From: Tetracentron sinense
Lineage: Eukaryota > Streptophyta > Magnoliopsida > Trochodendrales > Trochodendraceae
Assembly (NCBI GenBank): GCA_015143295.1
Contig: CM026565.1
Coordinates: forward strand, 15,622,041 to 15,686,040
Direction of reading: 5' to 3'
Length of the DNA: 64,000 nt
The position numbers and the translations under genes were made by a program. This document shows, piece by piece, positions 47,501-54,291 of the stretch; the stretch's first letter is position 1; every line of letters begins with the position of its first letter. Under the pieces are notes generated by a model that saw only the letters and a program-made list of their open reading frames with translations, searched no databases and was not told the origin of the DNA.

Positions 47501-50500
47501 ATCGTGCGATATATTTGGATATGTCGCACGATATTTTTGAAATGTTTTAAAAATTGAAGTATCTTATATAGATATTTTAGGACCCGTCAAAATCGACATT
47601 TCAAACCATGCACACACATATAAGTAAATCCTTTTTATTTGATGCAATTCCATGATAGTGGTCTTCATGTTTTGCATTTTGTTTTGTATATCTTGTACAA
47701 TGCATATGGAGGTTAAAAGGGAGGAAAATACTGTGCCGTACCCCAAACAATATCGATGCACTTGTAGAATTGTACGTGGGGATTGACATCATACACAGTT
47801 GTATATGTTGTCCCATACCTTAATATAGCATACTTATTTATATATTAGTATAAAAGAACTAAAGCAAAGGATCTGGTAGATGCATGGCCACGTGGTCATG
47901 TAGTGCACGTTTTCTGGTATACCATACAGTCTTCTTTTGTGTATGATGTGAACAGCCAACTTTCTTGGAGTAGAAAGGCTTTAAATGTCTTTTGGTTTGG
48001 GAATGATTTCAATAGGGATTCTGACAAGATGATTTTTGAGCGTTTACAAAAAGAATTTGAAGCTGCACGAGCTGCTCAAACTGAAGGTAACTTCTAAATT
48101 TAATGCTTTTTATAGGTTTTATATGTCACTGTTGTTGCTTTTACTGTTTATGCTGGTCTTTGTCGTAGTTGTTTGGTGTTTCTAGCGGTGCTCCTTGCCA
48201 TGCTTATATTTCTTTTGATTCTTTTAAATTTTAAATGCACCGAGATGTCAGCTTTGAAGCATCTTTCATGTTTTCTTCTTGTTCCCCTTTTTTCCTTTCT
48301 TTTCTCTGTTTTGTTTTCTCTGGTAATTAATCAATTGTTTTCAGATGTAGTAAGTGATATGCTGATTCCTCAGAAATTCTGGTTTGCATTCTATAAGTAC
48401 TTGACCAGTAATTATAAATGTGATTGGGAGAGGCCAAAAGTGGAGCAGTTATTCAGACCAATCCATGGAGGAAGTTTGACTAACTAGGTATCACTTAGTG
48501 AAGTTATTAAAAACTGACGGCCTGATGATGACCTCCTTCTAACAGTTGTTACTTATTATGGTCATAATTTTAGTAGAACTTTATGTTATTGAGCTAAAAT
48601 GAATCCCTCAATAACCCTTCTTGAAGATACTTTGTTTGTTGCAAAAGCTTAGTGATGTAGATTATCTAGACTCCCATTTTACTTTGGCCAAAAGGGAGTG
48701 CAAGTAAGAAATGGCGACCCTGCGAGGGTTGATTACAATCATAAAATGTGGCTATCACCTGCCTTCTTTTTGGGGAAAGTAGGACTTTACATCATAAGAT
48801 GGGATGTGAATTCATTTTTAGAATAAGGAATAATTCTGCTAGCAGCTTAAATTTACTTTGTCGAAGGGTAAGTAGTGACGGATAATACCATTAACTAGTA
48901 AAAGGGCACGCGATGTATGCAAACATACATTTTCTTCAATCAGTTTGTGGGGTTGTACTTGTACGAAGTACATCATGGACTACATATTTCTTATTAGTGG
49001 CATTACATGTGACACAGATGTAGGAGTGGTTGAAAAACATCATTCAATGGATGCCACCCGAAGCTCTTATGTTCTCTTGGGACATTAATGATCTAGCCTG
49101 AGGGTCTTAACTATTATATCAATTATGTTTCATTAATGTTTAAATTTGATAAGACCAATGTTTTAAAAGGTGTGAGGCTTAAACCTTAAGGCTCATCTCG
49201 AGGCGAGAATCGAGATCAAGGAATACGTTTCAAGAACTTGAGGCTTATGCCTCAGAGTGTGAGGCTCGCTTTATACTTGAGGTGTGCGCCTCAAACAATG
49301 ACAAAAAATAGGGTTCTAACCACATAACATAGACTTAATAAATAGTTTTTTCTTTTCTCATTTTTTTTGGTGACTTCACAATTTATGAGAGGCAAATCTT
49401 GCTTGCCTCTCATAAATTGAGTTTTCATCTATATAAGGGTTGACTCATTTGTATAATATGTCCTATATGTATTTAAGTTATGTTGCGAGGATTCTTTAAG
49501 ACAACAGGCTTGTCTTGTGTCAAAATGTGTGGACACGGACACGGCTGTTGTGACTCATATAAGAAGAATTTATGCATTTAGGACGCAGATGAACACGGAC
49601 ACGACTGTCCCTGATACCCTTAGACTTTTAGTGTTTATAATATAAAAAGTATACATCTGCATATAATTCATAAATTTTAGCAAACTCTTTTTTAACTCTC
49701 ATCATCAGAAAAGAAAAACCAGTAGGGAAAGAGGGGAAGAACCACGTTCCATTTGTTTTCAACAGAAAAAATAAAGAAAGAATAGGAGGAAATATCGATT
49801 TCTATAAAAGGAGAGAGAGAGAGAAGAGAGGAGACACTAGATAGAAAGAGGGGGTGGGCGGGCTGAGTTTAGGTCACAAAAACCTCTTTAAGATTAATTC
49901 TCTTTGAGCTTAGCATTAATATTTATAATTAATATATATTTATTATTTTATTAGTTAATTAATTTATATACTTTAATTCATACTTTATTTATATTGTTTG
50001 ATGAATTGTAGTTTGTAATACATTACTTAGTGTTGTTTGCAATAATTTTTCTTTTATATTTAATTTTTATAATCTTTTAGTATTATTCATATGTGGCCTG
50101 GTCCTGAGGGTAGGACTTGGATAGACCCCGACCCTGTCATTGAAAGCCCTACTGCCTGGCCATGCAGCCTTTATTGAAAGTTATGATATTTTTCATTTTA
50201 TTATTGTTGAAGGGCATAAAAATCATTTCATTTGAATGCTCACTTGCCCTTCCCACACTCTCTCTCTCTCAATGGGTGGACCAATTGGTCCCTCTCTGTT
50301 TGTGGGTGGACCATATGGTCTCCCTCTCGCTTTTTTGGTATGGTTTCCTGCATCTCCCCAAGATACCTCTGATGGTTGTATGTTATATGCCGTGTTGATC
50401 AAATATCATAAAATGAAATGATGACAAATGACATTGTAGACATTGACTATGTTCTTCAACCCTTGATATGAAGTGCAGAGAAAAAAAAATAAAATTTGAA

Positions 50501-53500
50501 GTGCAGTCCATCCTGGTTTCTTTATCGCCTTATTATACGACAAATGACATTGTAGATATAAATGGGACTTAAATCACTTGGCAAAATGTTAATCATCCGC
50601 AATCTATGAGGGGTGACTGGTTCAGGTTGGTGGGTTGAACACATGGTCCTATAACAATTCAATCTTGAAGCTCAACCCATCATTTTATATTAAGTAAAAC
50701 TAAATTCTTTGGTGTTCATCAAGCGATCACCTCAGGTGCCTTAGCTAACCTCTCCTCAGTCCAATAGTTATTTGGATGTTGAATGTAGGGGTGCACATGG
50801 GTACGGGTCAAACCTTGAACTGGACCGAACCGTCCACCATGGTTTGGTTTGGTTCGGTTTTTTTAAATTCTCGGTTCGGTTTTGGGTCCTATTTTACTTA
50901 AATTGATTTTCTTTGGTTCGGTTCTGGTTTGTTCCAATTTGAAACCGAACCGAACCAAACCGAACTTAGAACCAAATGTGGAACCCGCGAACCGAACCGA
51001 ACTAAGAACCGAATGTGGAGCCGAGAACTGAAAACCGTATGAGAATCAAACTGAACCGGTTCTGGGTCTATAATATATATATATATATGTATATATATAT
51101 ATTTTTTGGAACATAACCCTAATGGGAACTAACCAGTGGCTCTACAGTTCGGTTCTGGGTTGGTTTTTTTCCAAACCGAGGCTCTATGGTTTGGTTCTGG
51201 GTTGGTTTTTTTCTAAACCGAGGCTCTATGGTTCGGTCCTAGGTTGGTTTTTTAGAACCAAAGTTCATTGGTTTGGTCCCAAAAATTCCCAGAACCGACC
51301 CAAACCGAACCGTGTGCACCCCTAGTTGAATGTTTTGGACATCATTGTCATCACCCACATCTACGGGTGGAGGTATTGGGAGCAACAATTCTTCCTGGAG
51401 CTCTTTATTACATTTTTCCTGTTTGTCCCTCGATAACAGCAAATAGCATGAGGTTCTTTATCTCTGCTTCACTTCCTTAGAAAAGTTCAGGCTGTCCTTT
51501 ATGTTCAATAAACCATTGGCTAGATGCTCCTTCAAGCGGGACACTCCATCACTCTTAGCAGCATGTCCGCAATAATTGCAAATGGACCACTTCTTCTATC
51601 CATTAATTGGCCGTCTGCTTTGCCAGCTAATGCCATATTCCTTCCTCCATTCTAGGAAACTATACTGCTGGTTGCTTCAGAATGGGGTAGAGAAATAACA
51701 TTATCAGCATGAAGTTATACCACACATATATACAACTGGACATACGCAGATGGATTTCTTAACTAAAATTAACAATTAAGTTTATTTTCTCATAAATTTT
51801 TATTTTGATAATTACTTTTAAATAAGTTCATTATTTAATTATAAAATACTACAGAATTGATACTAAGAGTCCAATCAATAACACTAGTGGGCATTTATGT
51901 AACTATGAGATCCTATGGGGTTTAAATTTTTAGCTTTTGGAACACCTTTGAACCCTTAATATGTGCATGACATGGAATTTAGCTGAAATCTGAGCCCATT
52001 TTCTTTAAAGCATTTTTCTGATTTCCAATATCGGGATGGGAAACAACTTCTGGAGATGAAAATATGGCTGGACAAAATCATCATGAAACGCTGTATACTA
52101 TCTATACAGTGGATTAATAATTTATCCATCTGAATCACTCTGTTGCTGTCCTTTTTTTTCTGTGGATTGTATCACTTGTTTGGACATATCTGCTCATGGC
52201 TCTGACTTTTGAAGATGTTCTTGTAACAAGTGGCCACCACATTATAAAAAAGAAAGTGGCCACCACATCTTCCACTGCAATCTTGAAGATACTGTTTAAA
52301 TAGATTCTTTACGGATTGAACAGATTGGTTATTGGCTCAATTTTTTATTGCTCGAGTATATTTAGCTATTCATATGAAATTCTGGAGAGTGGAGGTTAAA
52401 GAACATCACACCTTTGAACGCTTATGAGCTACAAACATATTTTGTAGCTCTCTGAACAGGTTGTAGGTGTCATGCTCTTCTCTTTGATATATTACTGTTT
52501 AATATCATCATTTAGCTGAGCATGCTTCTTCAGCTATGACATGTAACTTGATGCTTTTCTTCTTTTCTGGTTAAAGAACATCACACCTTTGAACGTTTAT
52601 GAGCTACAAATATATTTGGTAGCTCTCTGAATAGGTTGAAGATGTGATGCTATTTTCTTTGCTATATTACTGTATAATGTAATCATTTAGCAGAGCATGC
52701 TTCTTCAGCTATGACTCGTAACTTGATGCTCTTCTTTTTCTTTTCTTTTAATATTTACATGGGCTTAAATATAAGGTTGGTAAATTCGTGCGAATGAGCG
52801 AGAACTTTCTCTGTCTCTACAGATGCCTTCTGTTGCATTTCATATTTATGTTGCTTATCGGTGGGCGCTTTACCAAGCATGCTTGTGGTGCTTATAGTGA
52901 TTTTACTTTTTATATAGAAGGTTATGGATGTGTGGGAAGATTACTTTCTTTAAATGCCTAAACAGATTGGAGGTTTCCGCTTGTACAGCTATATGACATT
53001 ATGCAACATGTCGACAAACTCTGTTTTTCTTGTTCTTTTAAATTTTGTGTATACAGCTATTGCATATATGCGTATAATTGGATTCAATTGTTGCGTTTCT
53101 AAGTAAGAAGTAACTCATTCTGCAGAGATATGTTTGGATGGTGAACAGTGGAATGATGGGCTCTTAGCTACAATCAGGGAACGGGTATTGCTCTTTTGAA
53201 TTATTTGAAGTGACTGGTTTTCTATTTACTCTCTTTATTGTTTGATCCCAAACATAGATCACTGAGATGGCTCAGGTAAGAAGTTCGGATGATTCTCTTT
53301 TATTTGATGAAGCACAGAATTTAGAATCTAGGTCTTTTTTTTTTTCTGGCAAAGAAGATGCTAGAACTCTGTATGACCCATCCTCTTTTCGATTTTAAGT
53401 CCACGTTATTTGTTCACTGCAGTAAAATGCTAATTAAATTGATCCGGCTTCTGTATCAGGTTCATATGGAAGCAGATAGAAAGGCAATGCCAGGGGACAC

Positions 53501-53558
53501 AAGCATGTTACCAGATCCTCACTTTCATGGAAAAACTACTTATAAAGTTGGAACTAAG
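20407..53558 (+). CDS. CENPO: CENP-O-like inner kinetochore protein, 5' part of gene (partial)
   Basis: Exons at 20407-20481, 35655-35703, 48016-48086, 53126-53184 and 53460-53558 (plus a possible one at 26008-26040) encode the N-terminal part of a protein that I recognise as the plant Cenp-O family. Key blocks are SNVLKRHEQLTERLS, DSDKMIFERLQKEFEAA, CLDGEQWNDGLLATIRER and VHMEADRKAMP. CENP-O is a subunit of the constitutive centromere-associated network at the kinetochore in animals and fungi. Exons 3 to 6 join with correct phase at each GT-AG intron. The C-terminal half, which should hold the RWD-like domains, lies beyond the window. Introns reach 15.2 and 12.3 kb, swollen by transposons. 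The first exon joins one base out of frame. Family assignment is from memory. Confidence 0.65.
21049..22509. mobile_element. Non-autonomous MULE- or hAT-like element with long inverted repeats
   Basis: A perfect 30-bp inverted repeat starts GGTGCTGCTACGAGCACACC at 21050 and has its complement ending at 22508. The similarity continues imperfectly inward for over 100 bp (CTCTCTTGTCTCGGCCAAAG on the left, its diverged complement on the right). The flanks AAATAAAA (21041-21048 and 22510-22517) give an 8-bp duplication, extending to a 9-bp match with one difference, which fits a Mutator-like element with long TIRs or a hAT. Open frames inside (21122-21373, 21276-21578) are not recognised; capture of host sequence is possible. 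Confidence 0.75.
22510..24180. other. Intron sequence, no gene recognised
   Basis: Nothing codes convincingly here. An open frame at 22788-22976 is 62 codons without recognisable features. The stretch 23730-24050 is rich in GGCTGTGGCAG and GGGGCTG words; it gives a low-complexity Pro/Leu/Gln frame on the minus strand and recurs with AGGGTTTTG words at 23590 and 24110. It may be part of an old LTR, but I found no termini. Confidence 0.4.
24249..24337. repeat. Hexanucleotide microsatellite (CAATCA)n
   Basis: About 15 units of CAATCA with four interspersed CAATTA units. The frames across it are artefacts (Asn-His or Thr-Ile dipeptides). It lies in the first intron of the CENP-O-like gene. Confidence 0.95.
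24841..25431. repeat. Two-copy tandem duplication, about 281 and 310 bp
   Basis: Copy 1 begins AGGCTAGATGCTAA at 24841 and copy 2 begins with the same word at 25122. Both continue through CATCTAACTTATCTAAATTT, CCTAAAATGATGTAAAACTT, GCATTTGAAAGAACC and CAAACCTACTT. Copies differ by scattered substitutions and small indels, so the duplication is not recent. It lies within the intron. Confidence 0.9.
26008..26040 (+). CDS. Possible small exon of the CENP-O-like gene
   Basis: A TTATGCAG acceptor is followed by 33 bases coding QLEQLKGRACA and an ideal GTAAGT donor; a second donor (GTAAGG) would extend it to 26055. Either length is a multiple of three, so it neither fixes nor adds to the phase problem between the first exon and 35655. 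The codons would make a basic, helix-prone insert. It could also be a chance splice pair in a long intron. Confidence 0.35.
26323..26366. repeat. Perfect 18-bp inverted repeat (hairpin)
   Basis: GATACAGTCATACAACAG (26323-26340) and its exact complement (26349-26366) surround the 8-base loop TATCTATA. The flanks do not extend the stem. No terminator or transposon context explains it; it lies in an intron next to LINE remnants. Confidence 0.9.
26400..27560 (-). pseudogene. LINE 3' end fragment (zf-RVT region), split by a hAT element
   Basis: On the minus strand the sequence reads CLCMEESNDHLLLHFPVA and, in another frame further on, AIFWMIWKERNFRVFENS, the C-terminal zinc-knuckle region of plant L1-type ORF2. 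It is cut at 26834/27488 by the hAT-like insertion and continues for some tens of bases to its right. Frames are broken throughout and the polymerase part is absent. Confidence 0.68.
26835..27487. mobile_element. hAT-like non-autonomous element 1 (GAGGC-palindrome body)
   Basis: The left end is CAGTGTTTTAAAAAGTGTGA and the right end is the inverse of CAATGTTTTCAAACGTGA. The flanks TGACTCAT (26827-26834) and TGACTCAC (27488-27495) match at 7 of 8 bases, a hAT-size duplication. The body is full of GAGGCTTACGCCTC-type palindromes and a six-copy CACGCCT run at about 27400. An AT repeat (27216-27235) and a CT repeat followed by TA (27256-27300) sit in the middle. No coding capacity. Confidence 0.82.
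27600..27750 (+). mobile_element. Short LTR plus primer site, copia- or TRIM-like
   Basis: A candidate LTR runs from TGATGTGTGTGAG (27600) to TTTCCAACA (27736), 137 bp. It contains a TATA-like TTTATAAGGC and an AATGATAATGAAAT polyadenylation-like stretch. TGTTATCATAGC follows directly, two mismatches from the usual TGGTATCAGAGC primer site. This is the layout of copia-type or TRIM elements. No second LTR or pol sequence was found, so the end of the element is unknown. Confidence 0.5.
27751..29489. other. Possible internal region of the copia/TRIM-like element, then unassigned sequence
   Basis: Frames at 27800-28039, 28032-28334 and 28161-28607 overlap on both strands and none has recognisable features. 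Two related words, GTGAAGCCCGTTCTGCTAGG and GTGAAGCCCATCATGCTGG, lie at 28701 and 28780. I see no second LTR. The rest looks like ordinary intron or decayed repeat sequence. Confidence 0.35.
29490..31925 (-). pseudogene. L1-type LINE ORF2 remnant (endonuclease to RT)
   Basis: Read right to left: an endonuclease C-terminal block (PSIGASKGILMNWDKER with FSRIYGPSV, 31689-31907), linker sequence ending in RGDRNTRFFYWMANFRRK (30960-31040), then RT. RT has DKALGLDGFSIKFYRSCW, NTFVALIPKNVGAQILNDF and ICKIDMEKAYDDH-type blocks (30290-30700), then GLRQGN..FLFIIVLEALS (29800-29900) and SHLQFVDNSMVFC (about 29730). The catalytic F-A-D-D box reads F-V-D-N. A segment near 30720-30840 is duplicated (AERADLER-like words twice). 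It is interrupted at 29940-30250 by plastid DNA, and stops abound. Dead copy. Confidence 0.82.
29940..30250 (+). other. Plastid DNA insert (NUPT): petA 5' end and upstream spacer
   Basis: From 30131 the sequence matches what I know as the start of chloroplast petA (cytochrome f precursor): CAAACTAGAAATATCTTTTC, AAGGAACAGATGACTCG and so on, ending in CATATCCCATTTTTGC at 30250. The start codon position holds ACG. One extra G at about 30178 shifts the frame, so it is not a working gene. The preceding 150-190 bases look like the cemA-petA spacer. Both sides are LINE RT sequence and roughly 100 bases of RT are missing at the insertion point. The left edge is uncertain. Confidence 0.8.
31926..32480. 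other. Intron sequence with a possible hAT-like end
   Basis: No gene. CATAGGTAGTAAATTTGTG at about 32303 followed by AATTATACG and ATTCGCGAATGATT words recalls one end of hAT-like element 2 (40947), suggesting a truncated relative. Bases 32090-32170 repeat the word ACACTACTCTACT. Confidence 0.35.
32481..32680. repeat. Fold-back (MITE-like) inverted repeat, arms about 66 bp
   Basis: The left arm (32482-32547) contains AACAGGAGCTCCGGTTGAAC and CCCAAAAATTGCCTTGGGAA; the right arm (32614-32681) is its complement with about 15% differences. The spacer is about 66 bp. Similarity fades outside. The shape suits a MITE or fold-back element, but I could not fix a target duplication. Confidence 0.75.
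32681..34300. other. Intron sequence with a second MITE-like block
   Basis: A block at about 33205-33355 has imperfect inverted ends (CCACCCCTTTTAACA and its complement) and shares GATTCACTCA words with the region upstream of the gene (about 19990). An 11-base G run at 33131-33141 and CT-rich sequence at 32870-32890 are low complexity. Small open frames (32915-33229, 34051-34281) are not recognised. Confidence 0.4.
34320..35500 (-). pseudogene. Second LINE ORF2 remnant (RT end to zf-RVT)
   Basis: On the minus strand the order is CFEMVSGLCINLPKSTLIGL and IKYLVLPLGSPPLANSIWD (35212-35487), then LVFYMSFFKMLATVSERLEK with HLVKWARYVIRRSAGV (35010-35264). It ends with VGAKYRTSNRNWDPKRISSS and RSSRVSFWEDN (34771-34956) and weaker zf-RVT-like sequence near 34400. 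These are the distal RT and C-terminal parts of plant L1 ORF2. The pieces are in different frames. It is a separate copy from 29490-31925, since both contain the RT-thumb block. Confidence 0.75.
35655..35703 (+). CDS. CENP-O-like gene, exon coding SNVLKRHEQLTERLS
   Basis: A TTTTCTTACAG acceptor precedes 49 bases; the useful frame takes one base from the previous exon, then TG, then 15 codons, leaving AG to be completed by the next exon. The product SNVLKRHEQLTERLS followed by Arg is a conserved block of the family. The donor is GTACTA. In the other phase the exon would soon meet a stop, so the incoming phase matters. Confidence 0.75.
35704..38089. other. Intron sequence; unidentified minus-strand open frames
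   Basis: Minus-strand frames at 36280-36534 (84 codons), 36774-37043 (89) and 37053-37238 (61) lie close together and have ordinary amino acid composition. The middle one includes SVINMRRLASISRILIGRFD and a GT donor-like site after it. They could be exons of a captured or decayed gene, but I recognise no family and do not claim one. An imperfect inverted repeat lies at 37715-37790 (TTTTTAATTYCTACAAT words). Confidence 0.3.
38090..38440 (+). pseudogene. Ty3/gypsy protease-region remnant
   Basis: Across frames the sequence reads SYISEEAVKKLV, then HNLLG.. (the LLGRPW-type block), then, after a shift, NHVYTF, a stop and KDGQKVMNVRKSSKPILIVN. This is the pattern of the segment between protease and RT in non-chromodomain gypsy polyproteins. 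The catalytic D-[ST]-G is not preserved. No LTRs were found for it. Confidence 0.42.
38441..40946. other. AT-rich intron sequence
   Basis: AT-rich with no recognisable gene. A 68-codon acidic frame at 40240-40446 (EEDSFSREVDEFISSDEDL) might derive from a transposon protein, but I cannot place it. Region 39830-40230 is less AT-rich than its surroundings and could be part of the same remnant. Confidence 0.35.
40947..41437. mobile_element. hAT-like non-autonomous element 2 (GAATTATTCG-word body)
   Basis: The ends are inverted: CATAGTAACAAAGTT at 40947 and the complement of CATAGTAACAACGTT ending at 41437. The left flank is CTGACGAA (40939-40946). The right flank is CTGATG, then the next element, then, after its own duplication, AA; restored mentally this is CTGATGAA, 7 of 8 matching. 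The body repeats GAATTATTCGTGAATTATT-like and TCGCGATTTTTT words. No coding capacity. Confidence 0.65.
41444..41911. mobile_element. hAT-like non-autonomous element 3 (CGAAATTTCG body)
   Basis: The left end is CAAGGTTTTTAATTTCG and the right end is the inverse of CAAGGTTTAAAATTTCG. A perfect 8-bp duplication TGCTGATG flanks it (41436-41443 and 41912-41919). The body is almost wholly variants of CCGAAATTTCGG around an AT-rich centre (41550-41740). It landed in the right-hand target duplication of element 2, so it is the younger of the two. Confidence 0.9.
41912..43863. other. Intron sequence with a 32-bp tandem duplicate
   Basis: No gene seen. A perfect two-copy repeat of 32 bp, beginning TCGAAGATCTCTTTGGGACC, lies at 43388-43451. 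The word GAGAGTTTAGTTGT recurs at 42600 and 42645 with AAGTTACTTGT after each, perhaps part of an old LTR. Confidence 0.45.
43864..44430 (+). mobile_element. 5'-truncated LINE, 3' end with zf-RVT and tail
   Basis: The open part (43934-44245) reads CPIVGGIWGFFLSRLGVEW and VAWMVWKERNRRVFEN, the ORF2 C-terminus. In front, decayed sequence (43864-43930) still resembles the zinc-knuckle region. After the stop come a 14-15-base G run at about 44264, a T/G-rich 3' UTR, and an A-rich end (GATAAAAAAAGAAGAAG) at 44413-44430. The 3'-anchored truncation is typical of LINE insertion. Target duplication not established. Confidence 0.75.
44431..44874. repeat. CA/TA microsatellite and TCGAGTCGAG repeat, then plain intron
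   Basis: Positions 44479-44516 are a CA run followed by a TA run. At 44528-44592 the word GAGTCGAGTCGAGTTTT appears in inverted and direct forms (ACTCGACCCGAC), like the body of the other palindromic elements, but I found no ends. The remainder has no feature. Confidence 0.6.
44875..45385. repeat. Two-copy tandem duplication, period about 254 bp
   Basis: GTCTATTAGTAGAGT occurs at 44971 and 45225, and the flanking sequence is shared from about 44875/45129 (CCCACTTRGATCTNCATAGG) to 45385 (TTTTTAGAAGTTTGATATTC). Copies differ by roughly 6-8%. An LTR-like stretch with a TATATATAGGC box follows at 45464, so this may be a decayed LTR; I could not find its termini. Confidence 0.85.
45386..46719. 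other. Intron sequence, possible LTR remnant at its start
   Basis: CCATTTATATATAGGCTTTG near 45460 looks like a promoter and leader of an LTR, but no primer site or coding remnant follows. The rest is AT-rich without features. Confidence 0.3.
46720..47610. mobile_element. hAT-like non-autonomous element 4 (ATATCGTGCGATAT body)
   Basis: The ends are CAAGGTTCTGAATGTCGAT (46720) and the inverse of CATGGTTTGAAATGTCGAT (ending 47610). Both flanks are CACACACA (46712-46719, 47611-47618), a perfect but low-complexity 8-bp match. The body is built from words such as CACGATATATGGGATATATC and TATATCGTGCGATATA, concentrated at 46740-46810 and 47388-47540. Open frames across it are artefacts. Confidence 0.72.
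47611..48015. other. Intron end before the 48016 exon
   Basis: Plain intron sequence. An open frame runs through it into the exon (from 47903), but the in-frame AATAG acceptor at 48011-48015 and the phase match with the preceding exon show where coding begins. Confidence 0.5.
48016..48086 (+). CDS. CENP-O-like gene, exon coding DSDKMIFERLQKEFEAARAA
   Basis: After a TTTCAATAG acceptor, one G completes the AGG (Arg) begun in the 35655-35703 exon. Then 23 codons read DSDKMIFERLQKEFEAARAA and QTE, leaving one G before a GTAACT donor. The predicted segment is a charged helix, likely coiled coil. The exact phase match across a 12.3-kb intron is strong support that these are exons of one gene. Confidence 0.82.
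48087..49155. other. Intron start, no feature
   Basis: A hydrophobic 104-codon frame (48173-48487) begins inside the intron. It is T-rich sequence read as Leu/Phe and has no family match, so I treat it as chance. Nothing else is seen. Confidence 0.4.
49156..49295. mobile_element. Truncated relative of hAT-like element 1
   Basis: It starts CAATGTTTTAAAAGGTGTGA, almost identical to the ends of the element at 26835-27487, and continues with GAGGCTTAAACC, TGAGGCTTATGCCTCA and GTGTGCGCCTCAAAC words. No matching right end or target duplication is present, so its right part is lost. Confidence 0.65.
49296..50785. other. Intron sequence with a 20-bp hairpin and GA-rich tract
   Basis: An inverted repeat TTTATGAGAGGCAAATCTTG / GCTTGCCTCTCATAAA (49382-49417) forms a short hairpin. 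GA-rich sequence lies at 49806-49835. The word GACAAATGACATTGTAGA occurs at 50422 and 50539. No gene. Confidence 0.5.
50786..51324. mobile_element. hAT-like non-autonomous element 5 (GGTTCGGTTC body)
   Basis: The ends are TAGGGGTGCACATGG (50786) and its near complement CGTGTGCACCCCTA (ending 51324). A perfect 8-bp duplication GTTGAATG flanks it (50778-50785, 51325-51332). The body repeats GGTTCGGTTCTGGGT and ACCGAACCGAACC with a TA run at 51071-51100. The open frame at 51122-51325 is the repeat itself. Confidence 0.88.
51333..52394. other. Intron sequence
   Basis: No gene. The word AGTGGCCACCACAT occurs twice at about 52231 and 52255, a local duplication. Several small frames are unrecognised. 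Confidence 0.45.
52395..52745. repeat. Two-copy tandem duplication, period 175 bp
   Basis: GTTAAAGAACATCACACCTT begins at 52395 and again at 52570. The copies share TTGTAGCTCTCTGAAYAGG, CATCATTTAGC and GAGCATGCTTCTTCAGCTAT and differ at about one base in ten. It is in the intron just before the 53126 exon. Confidence 0.9.
53126..53184 (+). CDS. CENP-O-like gene, exon coding EICLDGEQWNDGLLATIRER
   Basis: A TTCTGCAG acceptor is followed by AG, which completes GAG (Glu) with the G left by the previous exon. Then 19 codons read ICLDGEQWNDGLLATIRER and end at CGG before a GTATTG donor. The block is one of the most conserved of the family's N-terminal half. It leaves phase 0 for the next exon. Confidence 0.84.
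53460..53558 (+). CDS. CENP-O-like gene, exon coding VHMEADRKAMPGD..KVGTK
   Basis: After a CTGTATCAG acceptor, 33 codons run VHMEADRKAMPGDTSMLPDP, then HFHGKTTYKVGTK, ending at AAG before a GTATTG donor. It follows the 53126 exon across a 275-bp intron, in phase. The remaining exons are not seen before 54292, where the young retrotransposon begins, so the next intron must contain that whole element or the gene is cut. Confidence 0.84.
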
Positions 53559-54291
53559 GTATTGATATAAAACAATATATATTCTCAATGAATTGATCTT
53601 TTTATATCTAGAGTAAAATTCTTCCATGTCATCTAATAACAAATGTCTTTCATATAAGGCCTCTTATCTCTTATAGCCGAATAGGAAGAGATTGAAACTA
53701 AAAGCTTGGAGAGAGTTCTCGCTATTTCCAAAGAATGTCTTTGGACCTCTTTTAGCAATGAGTCACCAAGCTCATTGGCAGTGAACATGTTAAACTTCAG
53801 TTTGGGAATTTTTTTTTTCCCGGTAAATTTGGGAATAAACTTTGGATCCTACAGAAATGGAAACATTTCAAGGAAGTTTACGGAAACTTTTTAAAAACTA
53901 TGGAAATTATGGAACATTATGAAAACATGGCAATCTAGGCTGAAATTCTGGAAGTGATACAATGAGCATCCATCCATACCCAGAACTTGTTGTTTAACCA
54001 AAATCAACTATTCGGAATAGGAAAAATAATATAAATAAAATATATAAGCTTTCGTGCATGTTTGAAACAGCAGAAGTCGCAGCTAGGCCTGTAGCCATGG
54101 TCATGTAGTAATGTATCCCAATTAAAGAAAAAAAGATTGCATAATAAGGGCGCACTACAAACTTGAATCACAGAGTAATGTGTCGCTCAAAGTTATCTCA
54201 CATAGTGTAAATACAAATTCAAACACACGTATTTACTATTATTTCCAAGAAATACTATATATGAAAAATAGGGTTTTCATAATGTAGTTCA
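53559..54291. other. Intron sequence up to the young retrotransposon
   Basis: No further exon is recognised. The frame at 53706-53894 has no recognisable features. The five bases before the LTR are GTTCA (54287-54291), the expected target duplicate to be matched past the right end of the element, outside the window. Confidence 0.5.

Noticed and set aside
48173..48487. 104-codon hydrophobic frame that looks like a membrane protein
   Set aside because: It starts inside the intron after a well-supported donor at 48087; T-rich sequence gives Leu/Phe by chance.
49382..49417. Hairpin as a terminator
   Set aside because: Intrinsic terminators do not apply in a plant nuclear intron, and no transcript end is indicated.
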